Shown here: one piece after another, positions 45,156-56,181 of the stretch
Position numbering within the stretch: position 1 is the stretch's first letter
How the letters are laid out: the number at the start of each line of letters is the position of its first letter
NCBI RefSeq assembly: GCF_003285015.1
Contig: NZ_QMFB01000008.1
Location: 124,001-188,000, forward strand
Direction of reading: 5' to 3'
Length of the DNA: 64,000 nucleotides
Source: Paenibacillus contaminans
GTDB lineage: Bacteria; Bacillota; Bacilli; Paenibacillales; NBRC-103111
The notes under the pieces: generated by a model
The model's database searches: none
Seen by the model: only the letters and a program-made list of their open reading frames with translations
What the model was told of the DNA's origin: nothing
Position numbers and translations under genes: made by a program

Positions 45156-48100
45156 ATGCAGAAGCTTGGCAAGAAGGTGCGCAGTACGTATTCGTTCAGA
45201 AGGTTCACGGCAATCGTTACGATGCTTTGTTTGCTGCTCTCGTCCTTTCAAACCGTTTACGGAGCAGGCGGCGCAGACGAACTCGGCTCGCCGGCCGGCG
45301 ACATCCGGGGACATTGGGCAGAAAAGCAGATGCGGAAGTGGCTGGAGAAAGGAAAAATCGAGGGTTATCCCGACGGAACGCTTCGTCCGGATCAGACGGT
45401 TACAAGAGGGGAATTCGCCGCGCTCGTGAACCGTTCCTTCGGCTTCAAGGATCCGGCAGCGGTTTCATTCGCCGATTTGGCGGAAACCGACTGGGCTTAC
45501 CGCGACATTGCCATTGCGGTGAAAGCAAGCTACCTGCAAGGCGACGGAGAGGGAACGATCGGCGCCTCCCGGACGATCAGCAGACAAGAATCGGCTGTGA
45601 TCTTGTCTCGTCTGCTCAAAACGGATAAGCCGGAGGATGGAAATGCGGCAGAGCGCTTCACCGACGCCGGCGAGATGGCCGACTGGAGCCAAAATGCGGT
45701 GGAAGCCGTTTCGACAGGAGGCTTGATGACCGGTTACGAGGACGGCAGCTTTAGGCCGAAGGGCTTTCTCACGAGGGCGGAAGCGATCGTTATTTTGGAC
45801 CGCGCGCTGGCCGCTATGGATAAGGTGTACGACAAAGCGGGCGCGTACGGGCCGGATTCCGGGATTATGGAGATTGCAGGGAATGTTGTCGTCGCTGCGC
45901 CCGGAGTTACGCTAAGGAATATGACCATTGCCGGCGATTTGACCGTAGCGGAGTCTGTCGGCGAAGGCGACGTGTTTTTTGAAAACGTTACCGTAGAAGG
46001 AAAGACCCATGTAAAAGGCGGCGGCAAGGACAGCATTCATTTCGAAAATGCCGTGCTGAACGTCGTGCTGATCGATAAAGAAGCGGGGACCGTTCGCATC
46101 GTGCTGGAAGGAACGACGACCGTAATGGAGATCGTCGTCGCATCCGGTGCGATCGTCGAAGCGGGCGATGGAAGCGCCGATGGAGCGGCTGTCGCGCTTG
46201 TGCGGTTGGCTGAACAGCTGGCTGCGGGAGCGGAAACGGTTCTGAAAGGGAGGTTTCAGAACGTAACGGTGGAAGCGGCAGGCGTTAAGCTGCTGCTCGC
46301 CGGAGGGACGGTCGGCAAGCTTGACGTTCGCGAGCAAGCGGCCGGTACGACGCTCACCGCCGATAACGAATCGACGATCGCTTCTCTGGTACTGGAAGCT
46401 GTCGTTAAGGTGCTGGGGCAGGGCGTAATCGAAAAAGCGGTTTACAGCAAAAAGGGCGGCGAATCGACGTTCGAGCGTAAGCCGAACAGCGAGACCGGAG
46501 GAGGAGGCGCTTCGACGCCAACTTCGACATCGACGCCAGAGCCGACCGCGACGCCGGAACCGACCGCGACGCCAGAACCGACCGCGACGCCGGAACCGAC
46601 CGTGACGCCAGAGCCGACCGCGACGCCGGAACCGACCGTGACGCCAGAGCCGACCGTGACGCCGGAACCGACCGCGACGCCGGAACCGACCGCGACGCCG
46701 GAACCGACCGTGACGCCAGAGCCGACCACGACGCCAGAGCCGACCGCGACGCCAGAGCCGACCGCGACACCGGACGCGAAGACATATTTGACCAAAGAAG
46801 GGCTGGCCAATGCGGACATCATCGTAAGTCCTCTCGCTAGCGAGATGGAAAAACTCGCGGCGGCCGAGCTGCAAAAGACGATCAAAACGGTCAGCGGAGC
46901 GGAGCTGCCGATTTATAAAGGAGCGATTGACGCAAGCGGCGTCAGCGCCCAGCTGTGGAACGACCGGCTGGACGTGAAGAAAAGCGGCGTCTACCCGATT
47001 CGGGTATCGCTGATGAATAACGGCGATCATGCCGTAAGCATTGCGTTTACGCAAACGGGCGGCATGCCGATTCACGTAAATATGGGCGATACAGTCGAGC
47101 TGGGAGCGAAGCAGAACAGAACCGTAGAAGGGACCGTGACGGTGCCGGATACGGCTGCCGACGGCGCGAATGCCGTTGCCGTTCAAGTTAACGCAGGCGA
47201 TGAGGCGGTCGCTGCGCTATCGCTCACGGTTAATGTGAATTGGAACCTGCTCCAGAACGGGGGATTCGAAGGGGGTTCCGCAGACGGTATTCCTACCGGC
47301 TGGAATGTGCCTTCCGGCGAGCTGGACGATCAGCACGCGCACGGCGGTTCGCATTCGCTTCGCGTGGAGCTCGGGGGCGCGTCGTATATTTATGCACGCA
47401 CGGATCAGCAGCTGAAGCTGGAGCGGGGCCGCGAATATACGCTTCAAGCATGGGTGAAGGGGACGGCGGCTTCCGGACAATCCGTGGTTCTTCAAGCGAC
47501 GGAGATGCGGCAGAACGGCGAATCGAAGCCGGGCACGAGCCAGCTGGTGCTGCCCGTGACGGATGAATGGACGCAGGTGGAGCTGAAGTATACGCCTCTT
47601 CCGGGCGCGCAGTTCGATTATGTCTGGTTTTATTTCTTTATCGTACAGGGGACGGAAACGCTCTGGATCGACGATGTCGTCGTGAAGGATTCCGGTCAAC
47701 AGCCGGAGCCGACCGATAATCTGATAACCAATGCCGGATTCGAGATGGCTGGCGCAAACGGCCTTCCCATAGGCTGGAACGTGCCTTCGGGCGCGCTGGA
47801 CGACCAAGTGGCGCGCAGCGGATCGCGTGCCCTGCGAATTGAGCTTGGCGATCTATCATACATTTATGCCCGTACGGATCAGCAGCTGCAGCTGGAGCGG
47901 GGGCAGGAATACGTGCTGCAAGCGTGGGTGAAAGGAACGGCGGCCACCGGGCAGTCAGTCGTCCTGCAGGCGCAGGAAATGCTGCTTAACGGCGGAACGC
48001 AGCCGGGCACGGGTCAGCTTGTGCTTCCGGTGACGGACGAATGGACGCAGGTCGAGCTGAGATATACGCCGTCAGCCGATGCGCAGTTCGATTATAACTG

Positions 48101-50396
48101 GTTCTTTTTCTTCATCGTGGGAGAAACCAAAACGCTCTGGGTCGACGACGTCACCTTGAGCAAGGCGGAGAACGCCGCCCCACAGGCGAAAAACAACGCC
48201 GAAGGCTCCGATGCGACAGGCGTGTCGCCTGGCAGCGAACCGAATATGCAGAACGCAGCGGAAAACGATCGGCTCCAGATTGTTCTCGGAACGCCGGCAT
48301 CCTTGCCGTCCGTTGAAGGGCTTTATCCGGACGATATCGCTTTCCTTCAAGACTCCGACGGCTTCGCAATCCGTAAGTCGGGCAGCAGGATTTACATCAT
48401 CGGCAGCGAACCGAAGGGCGTGCTGAACGGCGCTTACGATTTCATGGAGAAAAATGCAGGGGTGTTATGGACCCGTTCCACGGATATCGGCACGCTGTAC
48501 GATCCGCAGCCTACTATAGAGGCGGCGAACGCCGATTACCGGGAGAAATCGCCGTTCCGTCTGAGAGGCTGGCATACGACATGGTACGGAGCTAACGGCG
48601 AATATCATTCCGATCCGGGTACGGAATTGATGATGGCGCGCAATAAAATGAACGCCAAGCTGGCCGAGTTCGAAAATATGGAGCAGTGGGAAAGTCACGA
48701 AGGCTTGGGCGTCAAGGCGTTCAACATCGGCCACAATCTAGGTTACTGGCTGCCGAACGACGTGTTTTTCGCATCGCACCCGGATTACTACAATATGGAT
48801 GCGAACGGCAATTACATCCCGGAATCGCAAAACACGCAAATCAATTTTTACCATCCCGAAGTGCCGGGTGCCGTAGCAGGCCGCGTAAAGCAATTTTTGG
48901 CCGAACATCCGATCGAATACGTCGGGATCGGCATTAATGATACGCATTACTTCGAACAGGGGGTGCTGAGCCGCTCGCCGTTTACGACGCCGGACGGAAT
49001 CGTCATCCAGCCGGACGAAGAGGATTATAAATCGACCGTTTTCTTCACATTCCTGAACAAAGTGGCCGCGGAAGTGAAGCAGACGAATCCGAATACGAAA
49101 ATCGTCACGTTCGCTTACTTTTTCGCGGACGTCCCGCCAAGAGTGGAGCTTGAAGACAACATCGTCATCGTGATGGCGCCGATTTCCGAGGACGAGCGGC
49201 TGCCGATCAACACGACCAACCAAGGAAGCATGAACTACGGCTATAAGCTCAAACTGGAAAAATGGCTGACCAAAACGAACCATATCGTCATGTACAACTA
49301 TTACGGCAGCTTCCTCTCCGAGGCTTATGAAAGGCCGATCGCGGAGAAGGTGCAGGCGGATATGCAGTATTACCGCGATCTGGGCATTACGGGCATTGTG
49401 CCCGAGAACAAAACCGATGCCAAAGGGCCGTTCTGGGGCATCAATGCGCTGCAATTTTGGCTGTTCGAGAAGCTGTTCTGGAACCCGGACGCCGATATCG
49501 AGCAGCTGAAAAACGATTTTATCCGCAAAGCGTACGGAAATGCCGCCGAGCCGATGAAACGCTACTACGATCTGATCGAGCAAGGGTGGAATTCCGACAG
49601 CTCGCCGATCGGTTATAACGCCAGTGAATCGACGTATATCGGCAAGCTGATTATCGAAGCCGGCATCAAGGATGCCGCGCAAAGCGCGCTCGACGAAGCA
49701 TGGGCATTGGCTAACGAACAGCAGAAGGCAAGAATCGAACCGATCAAGACGACATTCGAAACGTTGACGCACAAGCACAGCATCCTGCCGAAGCTGAAGG
49801 CGAAGGCGTTCAGAACGACGGCAGGCAAAGAAGCGGTCACTAGCGCCGTTTACTTCGATGGACCTTGGGCCGATGCCGACCCGGTAACGCAGTTTTTCAA
49901 GATGAATACGCTCGAGCCGGCGTCCGTTCAAACGAATGTGCGTTTGTTATGGGATGACGAAAATTTGTACGTCGGCTATGAGAACTTCGATCCCGATCTG
50001 TCGGCAAGGATAACGAGCGACACGGCTCCCGGGGAATGGTGGGCGAAGGGCTCGGACGACGATAACGAAACGTTCGTTACGGGCGACATGAGCGGCAGCT
50101 CCTACTACGTGTTTTTCAGCAACTCGGCGGCGCTTAAGCTCGAGTATAGCGGCCCGGTGCAGGAAAGCAGCTACAGCGGGTACTGGGAAGCTTACACCAT
50201 GGTCGGGGAAGACCGGTGGAATACGATCAAGGTCATTCCGTTTGCCAGTATCAATGTCGACCCGAATGTGACCGATAAGCTAAAAGCGTACTTCTTCCGC
50301 ATGTATCACGGTACGACGGCAACCGAATATTTCGGCTGGGGCGGAGGAGCGGTTTGGAATAGCGCCGACTTTTATCCGGTCACGCTGGAGGAATGA
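45156..50396 (+). CDS. SLH-anchored surface protein with carbohydrate-binding modules and DUF4838 domain
   Basis: 1746 residues. Signal peptide (1-35); three SLH domains (about 47-215, with [26 protein letters not shown]) that bind secondary cell-wall polymer; a beta-rich region to 450; a PTATPEP linker (453-540); the first half of a GH67-N-like domain (541-588); a CARDB-like segment; two tandem CBM4_9-like modules (about 697-845 and 852-1005); the second half of the GH67-N-like domain (1035-1122); DUF4838 (1128-1450); a helical part; and a C-terminal CBM9-like domain (from 1560). GAGGAGGG precedes ATG 45156. Probably a surface glycan-binding enzyme feeding the transporter encoded upstream; no proven activity. 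Confidence 0.9.
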   Translation: MQKLGKKVRSTYSFRRFTAIVTMLCLLLSSFQTVYGAGGADELGSPAGDIRGHWAEKQMRKWLEKGKIEGYPDGTLRPDQTVTRGEFAALVNRSFGFKDPAAVSFADLAETDWAYRDIAIAVKASYLQGDGEGTIGASRTISRQESAVILSRLLKTDKPEDGNAAERFTDAGEMADWSQNAVEAVSTGGLMTGYEDGSFRPKGFLTRAEAIVILDRALAAMDKVYDKAGAYGPDSGIMEIAGNVVVAAPGVTLRNMTIAGDLTVAESVGEGDVFFENVTVEGKTHVKGGGKDSIHFENAVLNVVLIDKEAGTVRIVLEGTTTVMEIVVASGAIVEAGDGSADGAAVALVRLAEQLAAGAETVLKGRFQNVTVEAAGVKLLLAGGTVGKLDVREQAAGTTLTADNESTIASLVLEAVVKVLGQGVIEKAVYSKKGGESTFERKPNSETGGGGASTPTSTSTPEPTATPEPTATPEPTATPEPTVTPEPTATPEPTVTPEPTVTPEPTATPEPTATPEPTVTPEPTTTPEPTATPEPTATPDAKTYLTKEGLANADIIVSPLASEMEKLAAAELQKTIKTVSGAELPIYKGAIDASGVSAQLWNDRLDVKKSGVYPIRVSLMNNGDHAVSIAFTQTGGMPIHVNMGDTVELGAKQNRTVEGTVTVPDTAADGANAVAVQVNAGDEAVAALSLTVNVNWNLLQNGGFEGGSADGIPTGWNVPSGELDDQHAHGGSHSLRVELGGASYIYARTDQQLKLERGREYTLQAWVKGTAASGQSVVLQATEMRQNGESKPGTSQLVLPVTDEWTQVELKYTPLPGAQFDYVWFYFFIVQGTETLWIDDVVVKDSGQQPEPTDNLITNAGFEMAGANGLPIGWNVPSGALDDQVARSGSRALRIELGDLSYIYARTDQQLQLERGQEYVLQAWVKGTAATGQSVVLQAQEMLLNGGTQPGTGQLVLPVTDEWTQVELRYTPSADAQFDYNWFFFFIVGETKTLWVDDVTLSKAENAAPQAKNNAEGSDATGVSPGSEPNMQNAAENDRLQIVLGTPASLPSVEGLYPDDIAFLQDSDGFAIRKSGSRIYIIGSEPKGVLNGAYDFMEKNAGVLWTRSTDIGTLYDPQPTIEAANADYREKSPFRLRGWHTTWYGANGEYHSDPGTELMMARNKMNAKLAEFENMEQWESHEGLGVKAFNIGHNLGYWLPNDVFFASHPDYYNMDANGNYIPESQNTQINFYHPEVPGAVAGRVKQFLAEHPIEYVGIGINDTHYFEQGVLSRSPFTTPDGIVIQPDEEDYKSTVFFTFLNKVAAEVKQTNPNTKIVTFAYFFADVPPRVELEDNIVIVMAPISEDERLPINTTNQGSMNYGYKLKLEKWLTKTNHIVMYNYYGSFLSEAYERPIAEKVQADMQYYRDLGITGIVPENKTDAKGPFWGINALQFWLFEKLFWNPDADIEQLKNDFIRKAYGNAAEPMKRYYDLIEQGWNSDSSPIGYNASESTYIGKLIIEAGIKDAAQSALDEAWALANEQQKARIEPIKTTFETLTHKHSILPKLKAKAFRTTAGKEAVTSAVYFDGPWADADPVTQFFKMNTLEPASVQTNVRLLWDDENLYVGYENFDPDLSARITSDTAPGEWWAKGSDDDNETFVTGDMSGSSYYVFFSNSAALKLEYSGPVQESSYSGYWEAYTMVGEDRWNTIKVIPFASINVDPNVTDKLKAYFFRMYHGTTATEYFGWGGGAVWNSADFYPVTLEE
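46516..46770 (+). repeat. 18-bp tandem repeats coding for a PTATPE linker
   Basis: About 14 units of CCGACCGCGACGCCGGAA-type sequence, in frame, giving a Pro/Thr spacer that holds the binding and catalytic domains away from the wall. Likely length-variable. Confidence 0.92.
47245..48170 (+). repeat. Internal duplication of a carbohydrate-binding module
   Basis: Two units of about 460 bases (near 47245-47695 and 47715-48170) encode modules sharing [26 protein letters not shown] and [10 protein letters not shown]. The copies differ at many silent sites, so duplication is not recent. Confidence 0.9.
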
Positions 50397-50528
50397 TATA
50401 GGTCTTTAGGGCCTTATCAAAGGCGTTCACCCATTTGCGAAGGCGATTGTCAGATTTACGGATAAATGATACGAACAAGGCATTTTCCCTTAATTGCGTT
50501 TCCAGCTCTCCTATAAAAATGCATTCTC

Positions 50529-50558
50529 CCGAAGCGCGCCTGAAGAGGCGCGCTTCGG
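50529..50558 (+). terminator. Perfect hairpin downstream of the SLH gene
   Basis: CCGAAGCGCGCC and GGCGCGCTTCGG pair over 12 bases with loop TGAAGA. No T tract follows; may stabilise or end the long surface-protein mRNA. Confidence 0.45.
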
Positions 50559-50735
50559 CGCGTATTCGGGCGATGCCTGAATGCGGAAGGTGCGGCGCGG
50601 CGTGTCGAGACCAGCTTATTCCGCTTGGCAGCTGGAAAAAATGGCGGCAAACCGGCGCCGCCAAAATAGTTTTCGCGGGCGATGTTTTTTGCGAAAACGA
50701 TAACTAACGACCCATATATAATAAATATCGAAATC

Positions 50736-50764
50736 TTGTATTTATGGTAATTTTGGACTATACT
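50736..50764 (+). promoter_or_regulatory. Sigma-A promoter of the riboswitch leader
   Basis: TTGTAT (50736-50741), 17-base spacer, TATACT (50759-50764), about 50 bases before the aptamer. Confidence 0.6.
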
Positions 50765-50817
50765 ATTGATTAATAAACGTTATGCAATGATAGGCTTCAT
50801 CGGTACGAGACAATAAT

Positions 50818-50908
50818 ACATAATGGGCAAACCCAGCGAAAGCTGGGGACGCAAAGCTATAGGGGCTACAATGTATGCGAATACATTATGCCAGCCAGTT
50901 GCTGATTC
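50818..50908 (+). ncRNA. Cyclic di-GMP-I (GEMM-I) riboswitch aptamer
   Basis: The sequence shows the class hallmark: GGCAAACC, a GAAA tetraloop closing CCCAGC/GCTGGG, the near-invariant GGACGCAAAGC, a variable stem ATGTAT/ATACAT and the 3' part GCCAGCCAGTTGCTG. It lies in the leader of a gene for c-di-GMP synthesis and breakdown and is followed by a terminator, so it should tune that gene to the second-messenger level. Confidence 0.92.
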
Positions 50909-50928
50909 CATACGAATTATGGTGAATC

Positions 50929-50972
50929 AAGCAACTCGTCTCTTTTTACTAGAGACAGGGTTGCTTTTTTTT
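50929..50972 (+). terminator. Expression-platform terminator of the c-di-GMP riboswitch
   Basis: AGCAAC..GTCTC / GAGAC..GTTGCT stem followed by eight T residues, 21 bases after the aptamer. Whether ligand turns reading on or off cannot be decided by eye. Confidence 0.85.
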
Positions 50973-51391
50973 ATCGCGGAATAATCGGCTAACTGGGAGC
51001 TTCAAACGAACTACAACCTTCCAAACTCCGTTTAGGCCAAGCGGTCGGAGCATCCGTCGGTTCCATCGGCGCGAAGCCCCGCCATCGGCTTTTTTACAGG
51101 GGCCCCCTTCAACGATCGCCGCCGCAAACCGCAAATTCCCGCTTATTTGTCTTCGTCGCCCTCATTTGTTCGTTTATCGGTAAGGAAGTCGCAGCAGCGG
51201 TTCTAAACCTGCGAAACGCCGGCAGCAAGGACGCCTGTCGCCGTTTATCCTTGAAATCTCAGAAAGTATATCTCCGGGGATTGTTCGATTTCCCGGTAAA
51301 CGCGTCCGCCCTGCTGGCGGCGGAGCCGTTAATCCTTGGTTTATTTTTCCGTCATCATTTATTTTAAAAAAACGGATCTGGAGAGGTAATC
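50973..51391 (+). other. Long leader after the riboswitch, with a degenerate dispersed repeat
   Basis: About 420 bases without a gene. It contains GCCGTTTATCCTTG at 51240-51253, identical to the end of the 63-bp repeats, and GAAGTCGC at 51185-51192, as well as a TCCGCC/GGCGGA hairpin near 51310. It may be a diverged relative of the 63-bp repeat. Confidence 0.45.
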
Positions 51392-54049
51392 ATGGCATTT
51401 TTTCAAATGTTTCGCCCTACCAAAAAAGGGCAGTCAAGAAACGCCACCACGACCGGACAGCAAGAAGACAGTTTTAAGCAAAGAGCGCATCTTAAGCAGA
51501 TGACGCCGGATTTACTCGGGCTTTGGAATGTGGATCTGGTTACGAACGAGATCGTTTTGTCCGAAAACCTGTACATGGAATTGGGAGTTTCCAGTCCCGA
51601 GTTTCGCAAGTATACCGATTTGTTCTGGAGGCAAATCCATCCGGACGACAAAGCCATGGTGCAGGATAAATTCAGCGAAGCGCTGCAAAACAAAATACCG
51701 TTCGACATCGTTCATCGTTTCATGCTTTCGGATAATACGGAAAGAAAGGTTCGTACACAGGGAGATTGGATCTTTGATGAGAACGGAAATCCCGTCCGGT
51801 TTATGGGTGCGTTTCTCGATTTGGACGCCGGTGAACGGAATGCCGCCTATATTATCGAATTGGAGGAGCGGCTGCGCGACAACGAAGAGCAGCTTCATAC
51901 GCTGATCGACGCGATTCCGGACTCGATTTTGTTCAAAGACGAGGAAGGCCGGTGGCTGAAAGCGAATACGTTCGCCTTATCGTTCTATAATCTTAACGAT
52001 GTTGCCTACGTAGGCAAAACGGATTCCGAAATGTCCAAGCAATCCGACGTATTCAACGAATTGTTGTCCATCACTTCGGCCTCCGATCAGCAGGTTTGGG
52101 ATTCCGGGGAGCTGACCCGTTATGAAGACAAGATCGAAACGTCGGACGGCCGCCTTCTTTTTTTCGACGTCATCAAGGTTCCGATCTTCAACCCGGACGG
52201 AAGCCGCAAAGGGCTCGTCACCGTCGGGCGCGACATAACGGAGAGGAAACGCGTCGAGCAGCGAAATCAGCACTTGGCCTTTTACGATCAGCTCACGGAG
52301 CTGCCTAACCGCAGTTCCTTTAAAATCATTCTTGACCAGGCGCTGGCGGAAGCGAAGCTGAAGCAGCAAAAGCTGGCGGTCATGTATTTGGATATGGACC
52401 GTTTTAAGTACATCAACGATTCGCTGGGGCATTCGATCGGCGACCGTTTGCTGCAGCAAATCTCGGATCGTCTCTCACAGTGCGTGCATGAGAAAGGGTC
52501 GCTTTCTCGACTGGGGGGAGACGAATTCGCCTTGCTGCTGCCGGATGTCAATGGACTTAACGAAGTCATCGATGTCGCCAAGCGGCTGATCGAATCGATA
52601 GACAACATGTTTATTTTGGACGAATACGAGCTTTACATCACGACAAGCGTGGGGATCAGCATATATCCGAACGACGGGGACGATTCCCAGGCGCTCATGA
52701 AGAACGCGGACACCGCGCTGTATCGAGCCAAGGAGCAGGGGAAGAACAATTACCAGATCTACCATTCGTCGATGAACATCCAAACCTACAAAACGTTTTT
52801 GCTCGAAAAAGACATGAGGAAAGCGCTGCTGGAAAACGAGTACGAGCTCTACTATCAGCCCCGTCTGGACGCATATACCGGACGCATCGTCGGCATAGAA
52901 GCGCTCATTCGCTGGAACCATCCGGAGTGGGGGCTCGTATCGCCGAGCGAATTCATTCCTCTGGCCGAAGAAACCGGACTTATCGTTACTTTAGGCAAAT
53001 GGGTCATTTATGAGGCATGTAAACAGAACAAGACCTGGCAGGATTTAGGCTTGTCATCGGTACCCGTATCCGTCAACATTTCGGCTCATCAATTTATGCA
53101 GAAGGATTTTATCCATCATATCGACAGGATCCTTAAAGAGACGGGCTTAACGCCGAAATGGCTGGAGATCGAGATCACCGAGCATATCCTGATCGAGAAC
53201 GAGCAGGTAGCCGTAACGACGATGCAGCAATTGCAGAAGAGAGGGGTTGCCATTGCGCTCGACGACTTCGGAACGGGGTATTCCTCGCTTTCTTATTTGA
53301 GGTTTTTCAAGGTAAATACGATCAAGATCGATAAATCGTTTATCGACGATCTGAGCATCGATTCCGAAGGCTTCCTCATTGTCAAAAATGTGATCTCGCT
53401 GGCGAAGGGGCTCCATATCAACGTAACGGCGGAGGGGGTCGAGCAAGAGGCGCAGCTTCATATTTTACGCAGGTTAAAATGCGACCAGGTCCAAGGCTAC
53501 CTCTACAGCAAGCCCGTACCGGCAGGCAAAATGGCTGAATTGCTAAGACGCGGAATTTTGCCTGTCAACCGCTTCAATTCGGGTAACGATCCGAAAATCG
53601 AAAATCAGCGGAAATATTTCCGCGTCCCCTTACAGTACGGATTAAGCTCGGATATGACGATCATCCAGATTAAAGACAGAATTGTCGAGCTCGGCAAAAC
53701 GGAAGTGCTGATCGAGGACATCGGGCTCGGCGGCTTGCGTTTTCTGTCCGTAGTCAAGCTTCCGGTCAACCGGGATATCATCATTGAATTTATGACGGAA
53801 ATTTTGGGGAGGAAGCTGACTTTTCAAGGCGTTGTCGTGTGGTTTCAGGAGATGGACCAGCAAATTTATCAGTACGGCATCGAGTTTCTGATCGAAGAGC
53901 AGGAGCAGTCCGCCCTCACCCGATTGTTGAACGAGCTGGCCCTTCACCTTCGTGATAATTCGCTGGCCCCGAATTGCCGATGGGTGCAGACGGACAAAAT
54001 CCATTACCTGAAAACGTACCAAAACAGGAGCGCGACAACCAAAACATGA
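51392..54049 (+). CDS. PAS-PAS-GGDEF-EAL-PilZ c-di-GMP signalling protein
   Basis: 885 residues, cytoplasmic. Two PAS domains (about 40-145 and 165-290), GGDEF (about 295-455) with intact G375-G-D-E-F379, EAL (about 470-710) with E503-A-L, EITEH, DDFGTGYSS, KIDKSF and AEGVEQ all present, and a C-terminal PilZ domain (about 735-855) with RKYFR and DIGLGG. It can in principle make, cleave and bind c-di-GMP. GGAGAGG precedes the ATG. Control by a c-di-GMP riboswitch in its own leader closes a feedback loop. Confidence 0.93.
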   Translation: MAFFQMFRPTKKGQSRNATTTGQQEDSFKQRAHLKQMTPDLLGLWNVDLVTNEIVLSENLYMELGVSSPEFRKYTDLFWRQIHPDDKAMVQDKFSEALQNKIPFDIVHRFMLSDNTERKVRTQGDWIFDENGNPVRFMGAFLDLDAGERNAAYIIELEERLRDNEEQLHTLIDAIPDSILFKDEEGRWLKANTFALSFYNLNDVAYVGKTDSEMSKQSDVFNELLSITSASDQQVWDSGELTRYEDKIETSDGRLLFFDVIKVPIFNPDGSRKGLVTVGRDITERKRVEQRNQHLAFYDQLTELPNRSSFKIILDQALAEAKLKQQKLAVMYLDMDRFKYINDSLGHSIGDRLLQQISDRLSQCVHEKGSLSRLGGDEFALLLPDVNGLNEVIDVAKRLIESIDNMFILDEYELYITTSVGISIYPNDGDDSQALMKNADTALYRAKEQGKNNYQIYHSSMNIQTYKTFLLEKDMRKALLENEYELYYQPRLDAYTGRIVGIEALIRWNHPEWGLVSPSEFIPLAEETGLIVTLGKWVIYEACKQNKTWQDLGLSSVPVSVNISAHQFMQKDFIHHIDRILKETGLTPKWLEIEITEHILIENEQVAVTTMQQLQKRGVAIALDDFGTGYSSLSYLRFFKVNTIKIDKSFIDDLSIDSEGFLIVKNVISLAKGLHINVTAEGVEQEAQLHILRRLKCDQVQGYLYSKPVPAGKMAELLRRGILPVNRFNSGNDPKIENQRKYFRVPLQYGLSSDMTIIQIKDRIVELGKTEVLIEDIGLGGLRFLSVVKLPVNRDIIIEFMTEILGRKLTFQGVVVWFQEMDQQIYQYGIEFLIEEQEQSALTRLLNELALHLRDNSLAPNCRWVQTDKIHYLKTYQNRSATTKT

Positions 54050-54135
54050 TGAGGAGTAAAGGCCTCGGTGAATGAAGCCGCCGCATTTTGCTGCGGCCGT
54101 TCGAGACATGCGTATCGTTATGCCGTGTAAAGAGA

Positions 54136-54181
54136 AACGCCCAGAGTCCGCTTAGTGCAGAGGCTCCGGGCGTTTTTTTTG
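54136..54181 (+). terminator. Terminator after the c-di-GMP gene
   Basis: AAACGCCC/GGGCGTTT outer stem continued by GAG/CTC pairs, then eight T residues, in the convergent gap before the GH2 gene end. Confidence 0.85.
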
Positions 54182-54212
54182 TTGGGAGCAAGCGTAGAAT
54201 ACGCTGGAGGCG

Positions 54213-56000
54213 TTATTTACCGGCGTCCGCATCGTTCAAGCTTTCGATTACCGGCGTTTTCCCCTCGTTGATCGCTTTAATCCATTCGAGTGGTATTTTC
54301 GGCTGCCGGTCGTACGTAAGCAAACCGTTGATTTCCTGCTCGACGTCGGTCAGCTGCGTATAGCAGTATCCCTGCACGACCGGGGATGCGAGTATCGGAT
54401 GGACGACCGCAGCGAGCCGTTCTACGAAGTCTTTGTCGTCTTTGGCGGACGAATAACCCCAGCCTTCCCAATCGCTTTTGCGGAAGGAAATGCCCCCGAA
54501 TTCCGAAAGGTGGATCGGTTCTCCGTCATAGGAGTAACCGGCTGCATAAATCCATGTGTTGGCGGGAAGCGCGGAAACGGCTTTTTCGGCGGTGGAGTAG
54601 CGCTCCTTCAGTACTTCTTTGCTCCACGCGTAATCGTGAATGGTACAAATATCGGATTTGACGTGCTCCCAGCCATCGTTCGAAATGACCGGTCTCATCG
54701 GATCGAGCGACTTTGTCAGGTAATAGAGGGATAATGCATGCTGCTGCTGTTGTTTATCGTTCAAAATGTCAGGCGCTCCCCAGCTCTCGTTGAGCGGGAC
54801 CCAAGCCACGATGCACGGATGGTTATAGTCGCGCTCGACGGCTTCCTGCCATTCCTTGGTTACGCGTTTGACGTATGCCGGCGAATAGTGGTAGGCGTTG
54901 GCCATTTCCCCCCAAACAAGCAGTCCCAGCTTGTCGCACCAGTACATATAGCGGGGATCCTCTATTTTCTGATGTTTCCTGGCGCCGTTGAAGCCCATTT
55001 CCTTCGTCAGCTCGACGTCGCGGCGGATCGCTTCGTCGCTTGGCGGCGTTAGAATGCCGTCCGGGAAGTAGCCTTGATCAAGCACCATCTTCATCCGGTA
55101 CGGACGGTTGTTCAAACAAATTTTACCGTCAGCCACGCTGATTTTGCGCATGCCGAAATAAGTTTGCACCCGGTCGACCGTTTGTCCGTTCACCTGCAGC
55201 GTCAACTCGGCATCATAAAGGTTCGGTGCGGACGGGGTCCATAAGCGGCGAGCCCCGACGTCGCGCTTCCGGTCGTTCAAATGGATCAAGCGATGCGCTT
55301 CCGCCTCTTGAATGCGGATTTCGTCCTCCGTTACGGCTTCTCCTTGATAAGAGATTTTAACGGTCAGCCTGACGTCGTTCCCGCCGATCGCCCCGGCATG
55401 GAACGCTTGGAGGTCGATCGAGTTGCTGTCGATATCCGGAGTAAGTCTCAGCTTATCCAGACGAATGTCCGATACCGGCTCCATCCATACGGTTTGCCAT
55501 ATGCCCGTTGTCGGCGTGTAGAAAATGCCGGCCGACTTTTCCTTCCAATACTGCTTGCCGCGCGGCAGCGTTAAATCCTTGCTGTAGTCCTGCGCCCGGA
55601 CGACGATCGTATTGCTGCCTGACTGCAGCAGGTCGGTAACATCCGCATGAAACGGCGTATGTCCGCCTTCATGGGTTACGGCAAGCCTGCCGTTTACCCA
55701 AACCTTCGCTTCGTAATCCACCGCGCCAAAATGCAATAACGCACGTTTGCCGTCAAACGCGGCAGGAAGCGTTACGCTTCTTCTGTACCAGACAATATCG
55801 TGACATGCCGTCTCGCCAATCCCGCTCAGCTTGCTCTGGAAACAAAACGGAACCTCGATCTGCCGGTTCAGCGCCCGCTCGTCATACCAGCGCTCGCGTT
55901 CGCCTGCATTGTCGTCGTCGTATTCGAATTCCCATTCGCCGTTTAAATTGAGCCAGCTGTCCCTTACGAATTGGGGTCTTGGATAATCGTTGCGAAGCAT
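54213..56000 (-). CDS. GH2-family glycoside hydrolase (beta-galactosidase/glucuronidase type)
   Basis: 595 residues: N-terminal jelly-roll sugar-binding domain (about 1-180), an Ig-like domain, and a TIM barrel with acid/base E405 in VPLNESWG and nucleophile E500 in LSEFGG. Shorter than LacZ and without signal peptide, so a cytoplasmic exo-glycosidase. Start ATG is seven bases from GGAGG. Divergent from an ArsR-type regulator; a perfect palindrome lies between them. Confidence 0.92.
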   Translation of the reverse strand: MLRNDYPRPQFVRDSWLNLNGEWEFEYDDDNAGERERWYDERALNRQIEVPFCFQSKLSGIGETACHDIVWYRRSVTLPAAFDGKRALLHFGAVDYEAKVWVNGRLAVTHEGGHTPFHADVTDLLQSGSNTIVVRAQDYSKDLTLPRGKQYWKEKSAGIFYTPTTGIWQTVWMEPVSDIRLDKLRLTPDIDSNSIDLQAFHAGAIGGNDVRLTVKISYQGEAVTEDEIRIQEAEAHRLIHLNDRKRDVGARRLWTPSAPNLYDAELTLQVNGQTVDRVQTYFGMRKISVADGKICLNNRPYRMKMVLDQGYFPDGILTPPSDEAIRRDVELTKEMGFNGARKHQKIEDPRYMYWCDKLGLLVWGEMANAYHYSPAYVKRVTKEWQEAVERDYNHPCIVAWVPLNESWGAPDILNDKQQQQHALSLYYLTKSLDPMRPVISNDGWEHVKSDICTIHDYAWSKEVLKERYSTAEKAVSALPANTWIYAAGYSYDGEPIHLSEFGGISFRKSDWEGWGYSSAKDDKDFVERLAAVVHPILASPVVQGYCYTQLTDVEQEINGLLTYDRQPKIPLEWIKAINEGKTPVIESLNDADAGK

Positions 56001-56025
56001 GAAATCGCCTCCGTTTTTTTGATTA

Positions 56026-56041
56026 TATTAAATATTTAATA
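56026..56041. promoter_or_regulatory. Perfect 16-bp palindrome in the divergent GH2/ArsR promoter region
   Basis: TATTAAATATTTAATA, with a further AATATTAAA half nearby at 56060-56068. It overlaps a TATAAT -10-like hexamer on the GH2 side. The shape and AT content suit ArsR-family operators. Confidence 0.6.
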
Positions 56042-56181
56042 TGTACATATGAATTTTACAATATTAAAGTGCGAGTGTAAACTGGAATTATTATTGTAGC
56101 GATGGATAGCAGCGAGGCGCCTGAAGAAAATGCGGTTTCACCGCTATGCGCAGCGGCTGCTGGAAGAGAAAGAGGATGCCG

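Noticed and set aside
45912-47186. Long minus-strand frame (over 400 codons) inside the SLH protein gene
   Set aside because: It is a shadow of the PTATPE repeat region and surrounding GC-rich codons; the plus-strand domains are unmistakable.
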